Assembly: GCF_014337155.1 (NCBI RefSeq)
Contig: NZ_CP060632.1
Span: 1,371,001 to 1,435,000 of the forward strand
From: Wujia chipingensis
GTDB taxonomy: Bacteria > Bacillota > Clostridia > Lachnospirales > Lachnospiraceae
Reading direction: 5' to 3'
Length of the DNA: 64,000 bases
Below are positions 18,303-27,532 of this stretch, piece by piece. Position numbers and translations under genes: made by a program. How positions within the stretch are numbered: the first letter of the stretch is position 1; every line of letters starts with the position of its first letter. The notes below the pieces were generated by a model. That model was not told where the DNA came from. It did no database searches and saw nothing but the letters and a program-made list of their open reading frames with translations.

Positions 18303-20039
18303 ATGGAACAACACAGTCTGAAATTAAAATTACTGGATTCTTTCTATGATATGGTAACGACGAAGAAATCAAATCTTCCAATCTATCATGGAAATGACAG
18401 CAAAGAGTTTGTGCCTGCGTATACAGCAGAGAATAAAAAGGTCTGTAATCCATTGGTGGCAGATATCAATCTGCCGAGCACACATGATTTTATCCGGTCA
18501 TTGTCCGAAGATAAAAAGGTTGGACTCGCCGGAATTGCAATCTTAAAGGATGGAAAGCTTGTGGCGGAGCATTATGTACCGCCTTATGGCGCAGGATACC
18601 GGCATGTATCATTTTCCATGTGCAAGTCGGTGACATCCATGGCGGTCGGACTTGCGATGGAAGAAGGGCTGTTATCGCTTGATGAGAAGCTGGTAGATAT
18701 CTTCCCGGAATACACCGGACTTTTCACGAAGAAGGCAATGAAGGAAGTCACGGTGAAGCATCTGCTTACGATGACTGCAGGTGTGAAATTCGATGAGGTA
18801 AGCTCGTATTTCGCGGAGGACTGGCGAAAATCATTTATTGGCAGTGATGTAAGCTTTGCACCGGGGACGGATTTCACGTATAATAGCTTAAATACCTATA
18901 TGCTTGCAGCAATCGTGACGAGACGGGCGGGATGTTCTATGCTTGCCTATTTGAAGTCACGTCTGTTTCGCCCGCTTGGTATCCATAATATCACATGGGA
19001 CTGCTGCCCGAAGGGCATTGAACGCGGTGGCTGGGGCATGAAGCTTTCCCTGCAGGATATGGTAAAGCTTGGTGAGCTTTACTTAAATGATGGTGCGATC
19101 ATCCGGGATGGAAAACACATCCAGCTTTTAAGCCGGGCGTGGATCCGCGAATCAACACAGACACATGTGGAATTCGAGGATACAACGCTCACGAAAGGGT
19201 ACGGATATCAGATCTGGTGCTTAAAGGATGGTGCATGGCTGTTCAACGGTGTATTTGGACAGAATGTCTATATCAACCAGAGAAAGAATCTGGTGATCGC
19301 CTGTACTGCAGGCGGTTATGAAGTATTTCCGGAGGGACATCTGGTTGCAAGAATCTGTAAGTTTGCAGCGGATGAGGAAAATTTCATCCGTAAGCCGTTT
19401 GCCACGATCGGTGATACTCTGAAAAACTATATTGCAGAAAAACGGTATCAAAAGAATGCAAAGCAGCTTGATCCGGCGTATGCAGCCTATATAGAACGTG
19501 TGGTGAAGCCATATACAGGCAGAACCTACGATGTGACCGATTATGCATCAAGTATCCTGCCAAATGCGAATCAGATGTTTTATTCTCTGTATATGACAGG
19601 CATCGAGCAGCTGGGCATCTCGTACAAAAAGGAATACCTGGTACTGCATGTGCGGGATGGAAAAAAGGTGTATCATATCCGCGTCGGGTATCTGTCGGCA
19701 CATCCATATATCTATCAGATCTTAGATATCGGTGGAAAGAAACTTCCGGTTGCAGCGGGCTGTGAGCTGATGGATCGAACGGAGAAAGAATTTGGACTGA
19801 AGATCCGGCTTTACTATCTTGAAGAGGTCGCAAACAAGGTGATCGATCTGCAGTTTGAAGGGGATAAAGTGAAGATCCGGGCGGTCGGCACACCGAACCT
19901 TGTGAAGTTCATGGAGAAGCTGTTTGGCGAGGCAATGATGCAGCGCACAAAGAAGCTGGGACGATGGAAGGATTCCACATTTCTAAAAGAAAAAATGAAG
20001 AAAGTGTTATTCCCGGAGAGTGAGGGAATTGCGAGATAA
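18303..20039 (+). CDS. Serine hydrolase, class C beta-lactamase family
   Basis: The N-terminal half (about 60-370) is a beta-lactamase/DD-peptidase fold: catalytic SxxK in FSMCKSVTSM (about 102-111), then FTYNSLNTYM where the Tyr-x-Asn motif is expected, and a Lys-x-Gly type strand in LTKGYGYQIW. The last 190 residues or so form an additional region of unknown role. There is no signal peptide or membrane segment, so it appears cytoplasmic and is more likely an esterase or peptidase than an antibiotic-resistance enzyme. ATG 18303 follows GGGGGATT; 578 residues. The next gene starts 3 bp after its stop. Confidence 0.75.
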   Translation: MEQHSLKLKLLDSFYDMVTTKKSNLPIYHGNDSKEFVPAYTAENKKVCNPLVADINLPSTHDFIRSLSEDKKVGLAGIAILKDGKLVAEHYVPPYGAGYRHVSFSMCKSVTSMAVGLAMEEGLLSLDEKLVDIFPEYTGLFTKKAMKEVTVKHLLTMTAGVKFDEVSSYFAEDWRKSFIGSDVSFAPGTDFTYNSLNTYMLAAIVTRRAGCSMLAYLKSRLFRPLGIHNITWDCCPKGIERGGWGMKLSLQDMVKLGELYLNDGAIIRDGKHIQLLSRAWIRESTQTHVEFEDTTLTKGYGYQIWCLKDGAWLFNGVFGQNVYINQRKNLVIACTAGGYEVFPEGHLVARICKFAADEENFIRKPFATIGDTLKNYIAEKRYQKNAKQLDPAYAAYIERVVKPYTGRTYDVTDYASSILPNANQMFYSLYMTGIEQLGISYKKEYLVLHVRDGKKVYHIRVGYLSAHPYIYQILDIGGKKLPVAAGCELMDRTEKEFGLKIRLYYLEEVANKVIDLQFEGDKVKIRAVGTPNLVKFMEKLFGEAMMQRTKKLGRWKDSTFLKEKMKKVLFPESEGIAR

Positions 20040-20042
20040 ACT

Positions 20043-20840
20043 ATGAAGATGATGACGATTGCCAGTGGAAGCAGTGGAAACTGTACATACGTTGGCAGTG
20101 AAAATACAGGGATATTAGTCGATGTCGGTGTCAGCAAGAAAAAAATACTGGATGCGTTACAGGACGTAGACCGGACGTTTGCAGACATCAACGGCATCGT
20201 GATTACGCATGAACATATTGACCATATACGTGGTCTCGGTGTAATATCAAGAGCGTATGGCATTCCAATCTATGCGACAGAAGCGACAATAGAAGAAATC
20301 AAATACACAACGAGCCTTGGAACGCTTGACTATGGGTTGTTCCATAGTATTCAGCCGGATGAACCATTTATGGTCGGCAATATTGAGATCCTGGCACACA
20401 GTACGTGGCATGATGCGGCCGATCCAGTCTGCTACAGCCTGCTGTGTGATGGCAGGAAGATTGCCGTTGCGACCGATATGGGAGGATATGATGGTTATAT
20501 GATACAGGCACTCAAAGACGCGGATGCGCTTTTGGTGGAGGCAAATCATGATATCCGTATGCTGCAGGTTGGACCATATCCGTATTCGACCAAGCAGCGG
20601 ATCTTAAGCAGTTATGGACATTTGTGCAACGAAGCGGGCGGGAAACTGATCCGTGATGTGCTCAATGATCATATAAAAACTATTTTTCTTGGACATTTGT
20701 CAAAGGAAAATAACTTACCGGAGCTTGCCTATGCGGCAGTTGCGGCGGAGTTAGAAGGAAATCCGTTCACAGACGATGTGCGGGATTTTCATTTGCAGGT
20801 GGCAAACAGAGATACACACAGTGCGCTGCTTGATATTTAA
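20043..20840 (+). CDS. MBL-fold metallo-hydrolase, WalJ/YycJ type
   Basis: The 265 residues carry the metallo-beta-lactamase metal motif HEHIDHIRG (H-x-H-x-D-H, about 57-65), a third ligand region STWHDAADP, ATDMG and the late GHLSKENN. The N-terminal IASGSSGNCTYVGS is characteristic of the YycJ/WalJ group, which are 5'-3' nuclease-like proteins linked to cell-wall signalling in Bacilli. The WalKR two-component genes are not nearby, so the family link does not settle the role here. Confidence 0.8.
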   Translation: MKMMTIASGSSGNCTYVGSENTGILVDVGVSKKKILDALQDVDRTFADINGIVITHEHIDHIRGLGVISRAYGIPIYATEATIEEIKYTTSLGTLDYGLFHSIQPDEPFMVGNIEILAHSTWHDAADPVCYSLLCDGRKIAVATDMGGYDGYMIQALKDADALLVEANHDIRMLQVGPYPYSTKQRILSSYGHLCNEAGGKLIRDVLNDHIKTIFLGHLSKENNLPELAYAAVAAELEGNPFTDDVRDFHLQVANRDTHSALLDI

Positions 20841-20871
20841 GTATATTTTCAATACACGGAGGAAGAGTAAG

Positions 20872-21144
20872 ATGAAGAAAACAATTATCACGGTAGTAGG
20901 AAAAGACAGAGTCGGTATTATTGCAAAAGTGTGTGTATACCTTGCCGAGAACAATATCAACATCCTTGATATTGCCCAGACGATCGTAGATGGCTATTTC
21001 AATATGATGATGGTTGTCAATGCTGAAGCTGCATCCAAGGATCATGACCAGATTGCGGAGGATCTTGCAGGTATCGGAGAGGAACTTGGTGTGCAGATCA
21101 AGGCACAGCAGGAAGAAATCTTTGACATGATGCACAGACTGTAA
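20872..21144 (+). CDS. ACT domain protein (UPF0237)
   Basis: A 90-residue single-ACT protein: TVVGKDRVGIIAKVCVYLAENNINILDI followed by the MMMVV strand. It belongs to the UPF0237 family of predicted small-molecule-binding regulators. GGAGGAAG ends 6 bases before ATG 20872; upstream in-frame codons overlap the previous gene and are not needed. It is 18 bp ahead of the DUF711 gene, a pair frequently adjacent in Firmicutes. The ligand is unknown. Confidence 0.88.
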   Translation: MKKTIITVVGKDRVGIIAKVCVYLAENNINILDIAQTIVDGYFNMMMVVNAEAASKDHDQIAEDLAGIGEELGVQIKAQQEEIFDMMHRL

Positions 21145-21162
21145 TTGGATGGAGGAAAGCAA

Positions 21163-22527
21163 ATGATTAGCATAAATGAAGTAATTGAAACCAATGCAAT
21201 GATCTCCCGGATGAATCTGGATGTCCGTACGATCACAATGGGTATCAGCCTGCTTGACTGTGTGGGCGGTACACTCAAGGAAACCTGTGATAATATCTAT
21301 AACAAGATCACAATGAAGGCAAAGGATCTGGTTTATACAGGTGAGGAAATCTCTAAGAAATATGGTATTCCAATCGTAAATAAGCGTATATCTGTTACAC
21401 CGATCGCACTTGTAGGTGGCAGTGTATGTAAGACAAGCGATGATTTCGTGGAAATCGCAAAGACGCTTGATCGTGCAGCAGATAAGGTAGGCGTTAACTT
21501 TATCGGTGGATATTCTGCTCTTGTTTCGAAGAGTATGACAAAGGCTGATGAGCTTTTGATCCGTTCTATCCCAAAGGCATTGGCAGTAACTGGAAAGGTT
21601 TGTTCTTCTGTCAATACCGGTTCCACAAAGACCGGTATCAATATGGATGCAGTCAAGCTGATCGGTGAAATTGTATTGGAGACAGCAGAGCTTACGAAGG
21701 ATCAGGATTCCATCGGCTGTGCAAAGTTTGTTGTGTTCTGTAATGCGCCGGATGACAATCCGTTTATGGCAGGTGCATTCCATGGTGTGACAGAGGCAGA
21801 TTGCATCATTAACGTTGGTGTTAGTGGTCCGGGTGTTGTAAAGGCAGCACTTGAGGCAGTGCGCGGTGAGAATTTCGAGGTGCTTTGTGAGACAATCAAG
21901 AAGACTGCATTTAAGATCACAAGAGTTGGACAGCTTGTAGCGAAGGAAGCATCTGCGAGATTGGGAGTGCCGTTTGGCATTATCGATCTTTCGCTTGCTC
22001 CAACACCTGCAGTCGGAGATAGTGTCGGTGAAATCCTTGAGGAGATTGGTCTGGAATTTTCCGGTGCACCAGGTACAACTGCGGCACTTGCCATGCTCAA
22101 TGATCAGGTGAAGAAGGGTGGCGTTATGGCATCCTCGTATGTCGGTGGACTTTCCGGTGCATTTATTCCGGTCAGTGAGGATCAGCGTATGATCGATGCG
22201 GTTGAGGCAGGTGCTCTTACAATCGAGAAGCTTGAGGCAATGACTTGTGTCTGCTCCGTCGGTCTGGATATGCTTGCAATCCCTGGCGATACGAAGGCAA
22301 CGACAATCTCCGGTATTATCGCAGATGAGATGGCGCTTGGTATGGTAAACCAGAAGACAACAGCTGTCCGTATCATTCCTGTAATCGGAAAGACAGTTGG
22401 CGATAAGGCAGAGTTTGGTGGACTGCTTGGCTATGCTCCAATCATGCCGGTGAACCAGTATTCCTGCGATGCATTTATCAATCGTGGGGGAAGAATCCCG
22501 GCACCGATCCACAGCTTTAAGAACTAA
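21163..22527 (+). CDS. DUF711 / UPF0210 PFL-like family protein
   Basis: 454 residues of the UPF0210 (DUF711) family, which has a fold related to pyruvate formate-lyase but no established reaction. Recognisable family stretches are [16 protein letters not shown] near the N-terminus, [49 protein letters not shown] and the closing [20 protein letters not shown] glycyl-radical signature as in true PFL was not seen. ATG 21163 follows GGAGGAAAG. The ACT protein just upstream is its usual companion and may regulate it. Confidence 0.88.
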   Translation: MISINEVIETNAMISRMNLDVRTITMGISLLDCVGGTLKETCDNIYNKITMKAKDLVYTGEEISKKYGIPIVNKRISVTPIALVGGSVCKTSDDFVEIAKTLDRAADKVGVNFIGGYSALVSKSMTKADELLIRSIPKALAVTGKVCSSVNTGSTKTGINMDAVKLIGEIVLETAELTKDQDSIGCAKFVVFCNAPDDNPFMAGAFHGVTEADCIINVGVSGPGVVKAALEAVRGENFEVLCETIKKTAFKITRVGQLVAKEASARLGVPFGIIDLSLAPTPAVGDSVGEILEEIGLEFSGAPGTTAALAMLNDQVKKGGVMASSYVGGLSGAFIPVSEDQRMIDAVEAGALTIEKLEAMTCVCSVGLDMLAIPGDTKATTISGIIADEMALGMVNQKTTAVRIIPVIGKTVGDKAEFGGLLGYAPIMPVNQYSCDAFINRGGRIPAPIHSFKN

Positions 22528-22551
22528 TATAAATAATAAAGGTCAGATTGA

Positions 22552-24423
22552 ATGGAACAAAGATTAGCACTTCCGGAACGGGTTTTGATGCAGATTGAAA
22601 AGCCGGCCCGTTATATCGGAAATGAAGTAAATATGGTTCGCAAGAACTTAAGTGAGGTAGACGTCCGGATCGCCATGTGCTTTCCGGATGTTTATGAGAT
22701 CGGCATGTCATATCTGGGAATTCAGATCTTGTATGACATGTTTAACCGCAGAGAGGACGTGTACTGTGAGCGTGTGTACAGCCCATGGCCGGACTTGGAT
22801 GCGATCATGCGGAAGGAGCACATTCCGCTTTTTTCGTTGGAGACACAGACGGCAATCTCGGAATTTGACTGGCTTGCAATTACGATCCAGTACGAGATGT
22901 GTTACACCAATATATTACAGGTCATTGATTTAGCAGGCATTCCATTGCTTGCGAAGGATCGTACGAAGGAGCATCCGATCGTGATTGGTGGCGGACCTTG
23001 TACAGTGAATCCGGAGCCGATGGCGGATTTCTTCGATATCTTCTATATCGGAGAGGGCGAGACAAGCTACGATGCATTGCTTGATCTGTACAAACAGTAT
23101 AAACATTCGGACATGAGCCGGGAGGATTTCCTGCGGAGAGCATCTTCGATTCCGGGTATTTATGTGCCATCGATGTATGAGGTTTCGTATCAGGAAGATG
23201 GAACGATCGAGAAGGTCGTACCGAAATATGAGGATGTCCCAGCAAAGGTAAAACGTCAGGTCGTCGTTGATTTTGAGAATGTATCATACCCGATGAAGCC
23301 GGTTGTACCGTATATCCGGGCAACACAGGATCGTGTGTGTCTGGAAATCATGCGTGGCTGTATCCGTGGCTGTCGGTTCTGTCAGGCGGGAATGATCTAT
23401 CGTCCGACGAGACAGAAGAATGTGGAAATGCTCAAAAAATACGCGCGGACGATGCTGGATAATACCGGCTACGAAGAGATTTCGTTAAGCTCGCTTAGCT
23501 CGAGTGATTACGAGAATCTCGATGTGCTGCTGAATTATCTGATTACATTGCGGGATACCGATCATGTAAACGTGTCATTGCCATCACTTCGTATCGATGC
23601 ATTTTCTCTCGATGTCATGAGTAAGGTGCAGGATATCAAGAAGTCCTCCCTGACATTTGCGTCGGAGGCAGGTACCCAGCGTCTGCGGGATGTTATCAAC
23701 AAGGGAATTACAGACGAGAATCTGTTAGAGGGAAGCAGACAGGCGTTCCTTGGTGGCTGGGATAAGGTCAAGCTTTATTTCATGCTCGGACTTCCGACGG
23801 AGACTGATGAGGATCTGTATGGTATCGCGGATCTGGCAGAGCGTATCTCAGAGGTATATTTTGACAATGTACCAAAGGAAAAACGAAATGGCCGTGTCAT
23901 GATCAACGCATCGGCATCGTATTTTGTACCGAAGCCATTTACACCGTTCCAGTGGGCACCGATGATCCTACCGGATGAATTTACCCGCCGGGCAAGATAT
24001 GTGAAGGACTCCTTCCGGGCACAGCGAAACCAGAAGAGTCTGAAGTTTTCGTATCACGATGCAGGAATCTCAATTTTAGAGGGTGTGCTTGCAAGAGGTG
24101 ACCGTAGACTGGGTGCGGCAATCTTAGATGTGTATGAACAGGGTGGCATCTTCGATGCGTGGACAGAGTATTTTGATATGCAGCGGTATGAAAATGCGTT
24201 TGCAAACCATCATGTCGATATCGAATTTTATACAGCGAGAAAAAGACCGGATGACGAAGTGTTCCCGTGGGAGCATTTAGACGTCGGTGTGAGCCGCGGG
24301 TTCCTGTTACAGGAGTGGCATAAGGCACAGGAGGGAAAAACGACCGGAAACTGCCGGATGCAGTGTTCTGGCTGTGGTTCTGCCACATATGGAGGAGGTG
24401 TCTGCTTTGAAGCTAAGAATTAA
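22552..24423 (+). CDS. B12-binding-domain radical SAM protein (TIGR03960 type)
   Basis: 623 residues. The N-terminal part (about 30-190) resembles a cobalamin-binding Rossmann domain (CFPDVYEIGMSYLG, then IVIGGGPCTVNPEPMADFFD). The radical SAM core begins with the 4Fe-4S motif C-x3-C-x2-C in MRGCIRGCRFCQAG (about 266-279). A C-terminal Cys-rich tail (C-R-M-Q-C-S-G-C-G) may bind a second metal. The next gene, a DUF2344 protein, overlaps its end; in some genomes the two are fused, which implies a shared but undetermined reaction. Confidence 0.85.
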   Translation: MEQRLALPERVLMQIEKPARYIGNEVNMVRKNLSEVDVRIAMCFPDVYEIGMSYLGIQILYDMFNRREDVYCERVYSPWPDLDAIMRKEHIPLFSLETQTAISEFDWLAITIQYEMCYTNILQVIDLAGIPLLAKDRTKEHPIVIGGGPCTVNPEPMADFFDIFYIGEGETSYDALLDLYKQYKHSDMSREDFLRRASSIPGIYVPSMYEVSYQEDGTIEKVVPKYEDVPAKVKRQVVVDFENVSYPMKPVVPYIRATQDRVCLEIMRGCIRGCRFCQAGMIYRPTRQKNVEMLKKYARTMLDNTGYEEISLSSLSSSDYENLDVLLNYLITLRDTDHVNVSLPSLRIDAFSLDVMSKVQDIKKSSLTFASEAGTQRLRDVINKGITDENLLEGSRQAFLGGWDKVKLYFMLGLPTETDEDLYGIADLAERISEVYFDNVPKEKRNGRVMINASASYFVPKPFTPFQWAPMILPDEFTRRARYVKDSFRAQRNQKSLKFSYHDAGISILEGVLARGDRRLGAAILDVYEQGGIFDAWTEYFDMQRYENAFANHHVDIEFYTARKRPDDEVFPWEHLDVGVSRGFLLQEWHKAQEGKTTGNCRMQCSGCGSATYGGGVCFEAKN

Positions 24424-25102
24424 ATACACCAAGCTTGGAAGTCTTCGTTTCATTGGACATCTCGATATTATGCGGTTCTTCCAGAAGGCGATCCGGCGGG
24501 CGAAGCTGGATGTCTCATATTCGAAGGGCTTTTCGCCTCACCAGATGATCTCCTTTGCGGCACCGATGCCGCTTGGCATGACATCGGAGGGGGAATATTT
24601 CGATGGAGAGTTTGAGAGCGTGACAACGACCGAAGATATGATGGCGCGCCTGAATGCGACGATGCCACCGGAGATTCAGGTATTGGATATCATCGAGCTT
24701 CCGGACAATGCGAAGCCGTCGATGGCAATCGTGACCGCGTCTGACTATTATATCTACAAAAACGAGGAATGTGAGAACGATACAATACCGCAGCTTTTAC
24801 AGGCGCTGCCTGCATTTGCAGAGAAAGACAAGGTTGAGATCGTCAAGAAGACGAAGTCCAAAGAGGAACTGACGGATATCCGTCCACTCATCTATGAAAT
24901 CAAAGAATACAAGGATGGCGTCTATATGCTGCTTGCATCCGGAAGCAAGGATAACTTAAAGCCGGAGCTTGTCGTAGAGGCGATGTGTAACGAAGCGGGT
25001 GTACCGTTTAACCGGTATGATTACCGGATTCACCGGCTGGAGACATACATGGGCGAGAAAGAGGAGTTACAGCCGCTTTCCGCAAGTGGAACGAGATTTT
25101 AA
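24407..25102 (+). CDS. TIGR03936/DUF2344 radical-SAM-associated protein
   Basis: 231 residues beginning LKLRIKYTKLGSLRFIGHLD and including FFQKAIRRAKLDVSYSKGFSPHQ, the hallmark of the DUF2344 partner of the preceding radical SAM protein. I chose TTG 24407 because GGAGGAGG (24391-24398) sits 8 bases before it and the resulting N-terminus fits the family; the in-frame ATG at 24389 would overlap that ribosome binding site. It overlaps the upstream gene by 17 bp. The function is unknown. Ends with a short gap before the RNase G gene. Confidence 0.83.
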   Translation: MKLRIKYTKLGSLRFIGHLDIMRFFQKAIRRAKLDVSYSKGFSPHQMISFAAPMPLGMTSEGEYFDGEFESVTTTEDMMARLNATMPPEIQVLDIIELPDNAKPSMAIVTASDYYIYKNEECENDTIPQLLQALPAFAEKDKVEIVKKTKSKEELTDIRPLIYEIKEYKDGVYMLLASGSKDNLKPELVVEAMCNEAGVPFNRYDYRIHRLETYMGEKEELQPLSASGTRF

Positions 25103-25175
25103 TGGATGTGCCGCAGGATATAATGAAGCACGCTGATGCGTGGTGACATATGATGTGGGAAGCAGATAAGAGAGT

Positions 25176-26354
25176 ATGAAGCAGTTTGTATTTACAGAAT
25201 GGAATAAGAAGAAGCTTGGAATCCTGTTCGAGGATGGAAAAGCGATGGAGATCCGGTGTTATGAGGCGGACAGTATCCTTGGAAATGTCTACCGGGCGCG
25301 AGTCTCGAATCTATCGCCGAACATCAATGCGGCGTTCGTGGATATCAAAAAGGGCGAGAGTTGTTATCTGTCGATGGATGATTACCACGGGGAGAAATTA
25401 AAGGTCGGTGATCTCGTGACGGTGCAGGTCGTGCGTGATAAGATCAAGACAAAACGTTATGCGGTGACGACAGATATTTCCCTGCAGGGAGATTACGCGG
25501 TAACGACGCTTTTTGCACCTGTCGGAGTTTCTTCCAAGATTACAGATAGTGCAAGAAAAAAGGAATTAAAGACTTTGATGCAGAACCTGCTTATAGCAGA
25601 GCAGGATGCGCAGTTCTATTTGGCAGAAGGAAATGTGGCAGAGATCGAGCGGATAAAAAAGCTTACACTTGGTGGAATTATCCGGACGCAGGCAGAGCAT
25701 GCGGAGGATGCTGCGATTACGCGGGAAATCGAAGGACAGGCACGACTGCTTTATTCGATTATGAAGAAGTCCGAGTATGCAACACAATATACCTGCCTGT
25801 ACCACACGGAGGTCGAATATATCAAAGATATCCGGCGGATGCATGCATTGCAGGATGTGGAGATCGTGACCGATATTCCAGAGGTGACGGAAGCAATCTC
25901 GGAGATCCCACTCTATACGGACGAATATACACTTACGCTTCGGTATTCGCTTGCAAGTCTGCTTGAGAAGACGCTTTCGAAGCGCGCATACTTAAAGTCC
26001 GGGGCATATCTGGTAATCGAGCCGACGGAAGCCATGACGGTGATCGATGTCAATAGCGGCAAGTCAATCAAAGGGAAAAATGCGGAGGAGCAGTTCCTGA
26101 AGATTAACATCGAAGCGGCAAAGGAGATTGCAAGGCAGCTCCGGCTGCGTAATATTTCCGGAATTGTGATGATTGATTTCATCAACATGAAGGAAGAAAG
26201 TCATAATCATGAGCTTATGAAGAATCTGGCAGAATATGTACGCACTGATCCGGTCCGGACAACTGTGGTGGATATGACGAAGCTTGGACTTGTCGAGCTG
26301 ACAAGACAAAAAGGAAAACGTGCATTGCACGAGGTATTTTCAGAAATCAAATAG
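25176..26354 (+). CDS. rng: Ribonuclease E/G family protein
   Basis: Single-strand-specific endoribonuclease of mRNA decay and rRNA maturation. The 392 residues contain an N-terminal S1-like RNA-binding segment (about 35-120) and the DNase I-like catalytic part with the two metal aspartates in VIDVNSGK (about 290) and MIDFINMKEESH (about 333). E. coli RNase G has about 489 residues; this one stops near KGKRALHEVFSEIK, so the zinc-link cysteines and small C-terminal domain are missing. Linkage to rplU-rpmA-obgE is common. Confidence 0.9.
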   Translation: MKQFVFTEWNKKKLGILFEDGKAMEIRCYEADSILGNVYRARVSNLSPNINAAFVDIKKGESCYLSMDDYHGEKLKVGDLVTVQVVRDKIKTKRYAVTTDISLQGDYAVTTLFAPVGVSSKITDSARKKELKTLMQNLLIAEQDAQFYLAEGNVAEIERIKKLTLGGIIRTQAEHAEDAAITREIEGQARLLYSIMKKSEYATQYTCLYHTEVEYIKDIRRMHALQDVEIVTDIPEVTEAISEIPLYTDEYTLTLRYSLASLLEKTLSKRAYLKSGAYLVIEPTEAMTVIDVNSGKSIKGKNAEEQFLKINIEAAKEIARQLRLRNISGIVMIDFINMKEESHNHELMKNLAEYVRTDPVRTTVVDMTKLGLVELTRQKGKRALHEVFSEIK

Positions 26355-26392
26355 GTTAACATAAAAAATTACAAAATATTATATTTTTTGTG

Positions 26393-26421
26393 TTGACAAG
26401 CATACAATCAGATGCTAATAT
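26393..26421 (+). promoter_or_regulatory. Promoter for rplU-prp-rpmA
   Basis: TTGACA (26393-26398), 17-bp spacer, TAATAT (26416-26421). Confidence 0.78.
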
Positions 26422-26427
26422 ATACGA

Positions 26428-26505
26428 GTGTGCCGCACAGTGGGGTACAAGTCTGCAATCATGCAGCACCGAAACTGGCGAGTAATGATAATAGGAGGAA
26501 ACCAT
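26428..26505 (+). promoter_or_regulatory. Structured 5' leader of rplU (L21-leader-like)
   Basis: About 78 nt between the predicted transcription start and ATG. It contains a small hairpin CTGCA-ATCA-TGCAG (26453-26466) and a preceding GC-rich stretch GTGCCGCACAGTGGGG, then AGGAGGAA. Position and form resemble the ribosomal protein L21 leader of Firmicutes; the assignment is by context, without a covariance-model match. Confidence 0.55.
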
Positions 26506-26811
26506 ATGTACGCAATTATAGCAACAGGCGGAAAGCAGTACAAGGTAGCTGAAGGAGATATCATTAAGGTAGAGAAGCTTAATGCTGAGGAAGGCTCAGA
26601 GGTATCATTCGACGTAGTTGCAGTGAATACTGACAAAGATGTACTTTGTGGAGATGCTTGCAAGAGCGCTTCTGTAAAGGCAACTGTTCTTGGCGAAGGT
26701 AAGGGTAAGAAGGTTGTTGTTTACAAGTACAAGAGAAAGACTGGCTATCATAAGAAGCAGGGTCACAGACAGCCGTTTACTCAGGTTAAGATTGAAGCAA
26801 TCAACGCTTAA
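26506..26811 (+). CDS. rplU: 50S ribosomal protein L21
   Basis: 101 residues of the L21 family: MYAIIATGGKQYKVAEGD at the N-terminus and KYKRKTGYHKKQGHRQPFTQVKI at the C-terminus. ATAGGAGGAAACC precedes ATG 26506. It is first in the rplU-prp-rpmA operon, where the protease Prp lies between the two ribosomal proteins. Confidence 0.98.
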   Translation: MYAIIATGGKQYKVAEGDIIKVEKLNAEEGSEVSFDVVAVNTDKDVLCGDACKSASVKATVLGEGKGKKVVVYKYKRKTGYHKKQGHRQPFTQVKIEAINA

Positions 26812-26819
26812 TTGAAACT

Positions 26820-27146
26820 ATGATACAGGCAGTGTTTTATATGTATTCGGATAAGACTTACCGTGGATTTTCGGTAAGCGGACATGCAGGCTATGAGAAC
26901 GCAGGCAAAGATATTATCTGTGCTTCGGTATCAGCGCTTGTCATCAATACCGTGAATGCGGTGGATGCACTCACAGAGAATGTGTGTGCATGCGAGCAGG
27001 ATTCATCCGGAAGCATAAAATTCAAATTTTCATCGGACAGCGATGAACAAGGACAATTATTGATCCGTGCCTTGGATATGGGGCTTTCCAATATCGAGAA
27101 GGAATACGGAAAGAAGTATTTGCAAGTACACTACAAGGAGGTGTAA
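26820..27146 (+). CDS. prp: Ribosomal-processing cysteine protease Prp
   Basis: Cleaves the N-terminal extension of ribosomal protein L27 in Firmicutes, which is essential where studied. 108 residues with the catalytic histidine in [10 protein letters not shown] (about 22) and the catalytic cysteine in [10 protein letters not shown] (about 34). The target encoded next door, L27, carries the expected cleavage sequence. The start ATG 26820 lies 8 bp after the rplU stop. Confidence 0.95.
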   Translation: MIQAVFYMYSDKTYRGFSVSGHAGYENAGKDIICASVSALVINTVNAVDALTENVCACEQDSSGSIKFKFSSDSDEQGQLLIRALDMGLSNIEKEYGKKYLQVHYKEV

Positions 27147-27151
27147 CGACT

Positions 27152-27442
27152 ATGTTAAGAATGGATTTACAGTTCTTTGCTCATAAGAAGGGTGTTGGTT
27201 CTACTAAGAACGGTAGAGATTCAGAGTCTAAGAGACTCGGCGCCAAGAGAGCAGACGGACAGTTTGTAAAGGCTGGTAATATTTTATTCAGACAGCGTGG
27301 AACTAAGATTCATCCTGGTGTGAACGTTGGTATCGGCGGAGACGACACATTATTTGCACTTGTAGATGGTGTTTTACGTTTCGAGAGAAAGGGTAGAGAT
27401 AAGAAGCAGGCTTCTGTATACCCTGTAGAGTCAGCTGAGTAA
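27152..27442 (+). CDS. rpmA: 50S ribosomal protein L27 with Prp-cleavable leader
   Basis: 96 residues. The N-terminus is [20 protein letters not shown]: the LQFFA stretch is the Prp recognition site, with cleavage after Ala-10 expected to expose HKKG, the part that reaches the peptidyl-transferase centre. The remainder ([28 protein letters not shown]) is ordinary L27. AAGGAGGTGTAACGACT precedes the ATG. A terminator follows. Confidence 0.98.
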   Translation: MLRMDLQFFAHKKGVGSTKNGRDSESKRLGAKRADGQFVKAGNILFRQRGTKIHPGVNVGIGGDDTLFALVDGVLRFERKGRDKKQASVYPVESAE

Positions 27443-27456
27443 GAAAGCACTAGAAG

Positions 27457-27482
27457 AGCCGGGAGTTATATCCCGGCTTTTT
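27457..27482 (+). terminator. Intrinsic terminator after rpmA
   Basis: Stem AGCCGGGA (27457-27464) with TCCCGGCT (27471-27478), 6-nt loop, then a T run. Confidence 0.92.
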
Positions 27483-27532
27483 CTGGATTTATGAGTTAAT
27501 TTGGTAATCGTATTTATGAGGGAGGGCGTCCC

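Noticed and set aside
20767..22512. A long minus-strand open frame of 581 codons
   Set aside because: It mirrors the DUF711 and ACT genes on the plus strand, has a Cys/His/Arg-rich composition typical of antisense frames, no ribosome binding site and no recognisable domain.
25103..25175. Small gene or terminator between the DUF2344 gene and rng
   Set aside because: Only a 5-bp hairpin CACGC-TGAT-GCGTG without a T run, and no frame with a ribosome binding site.
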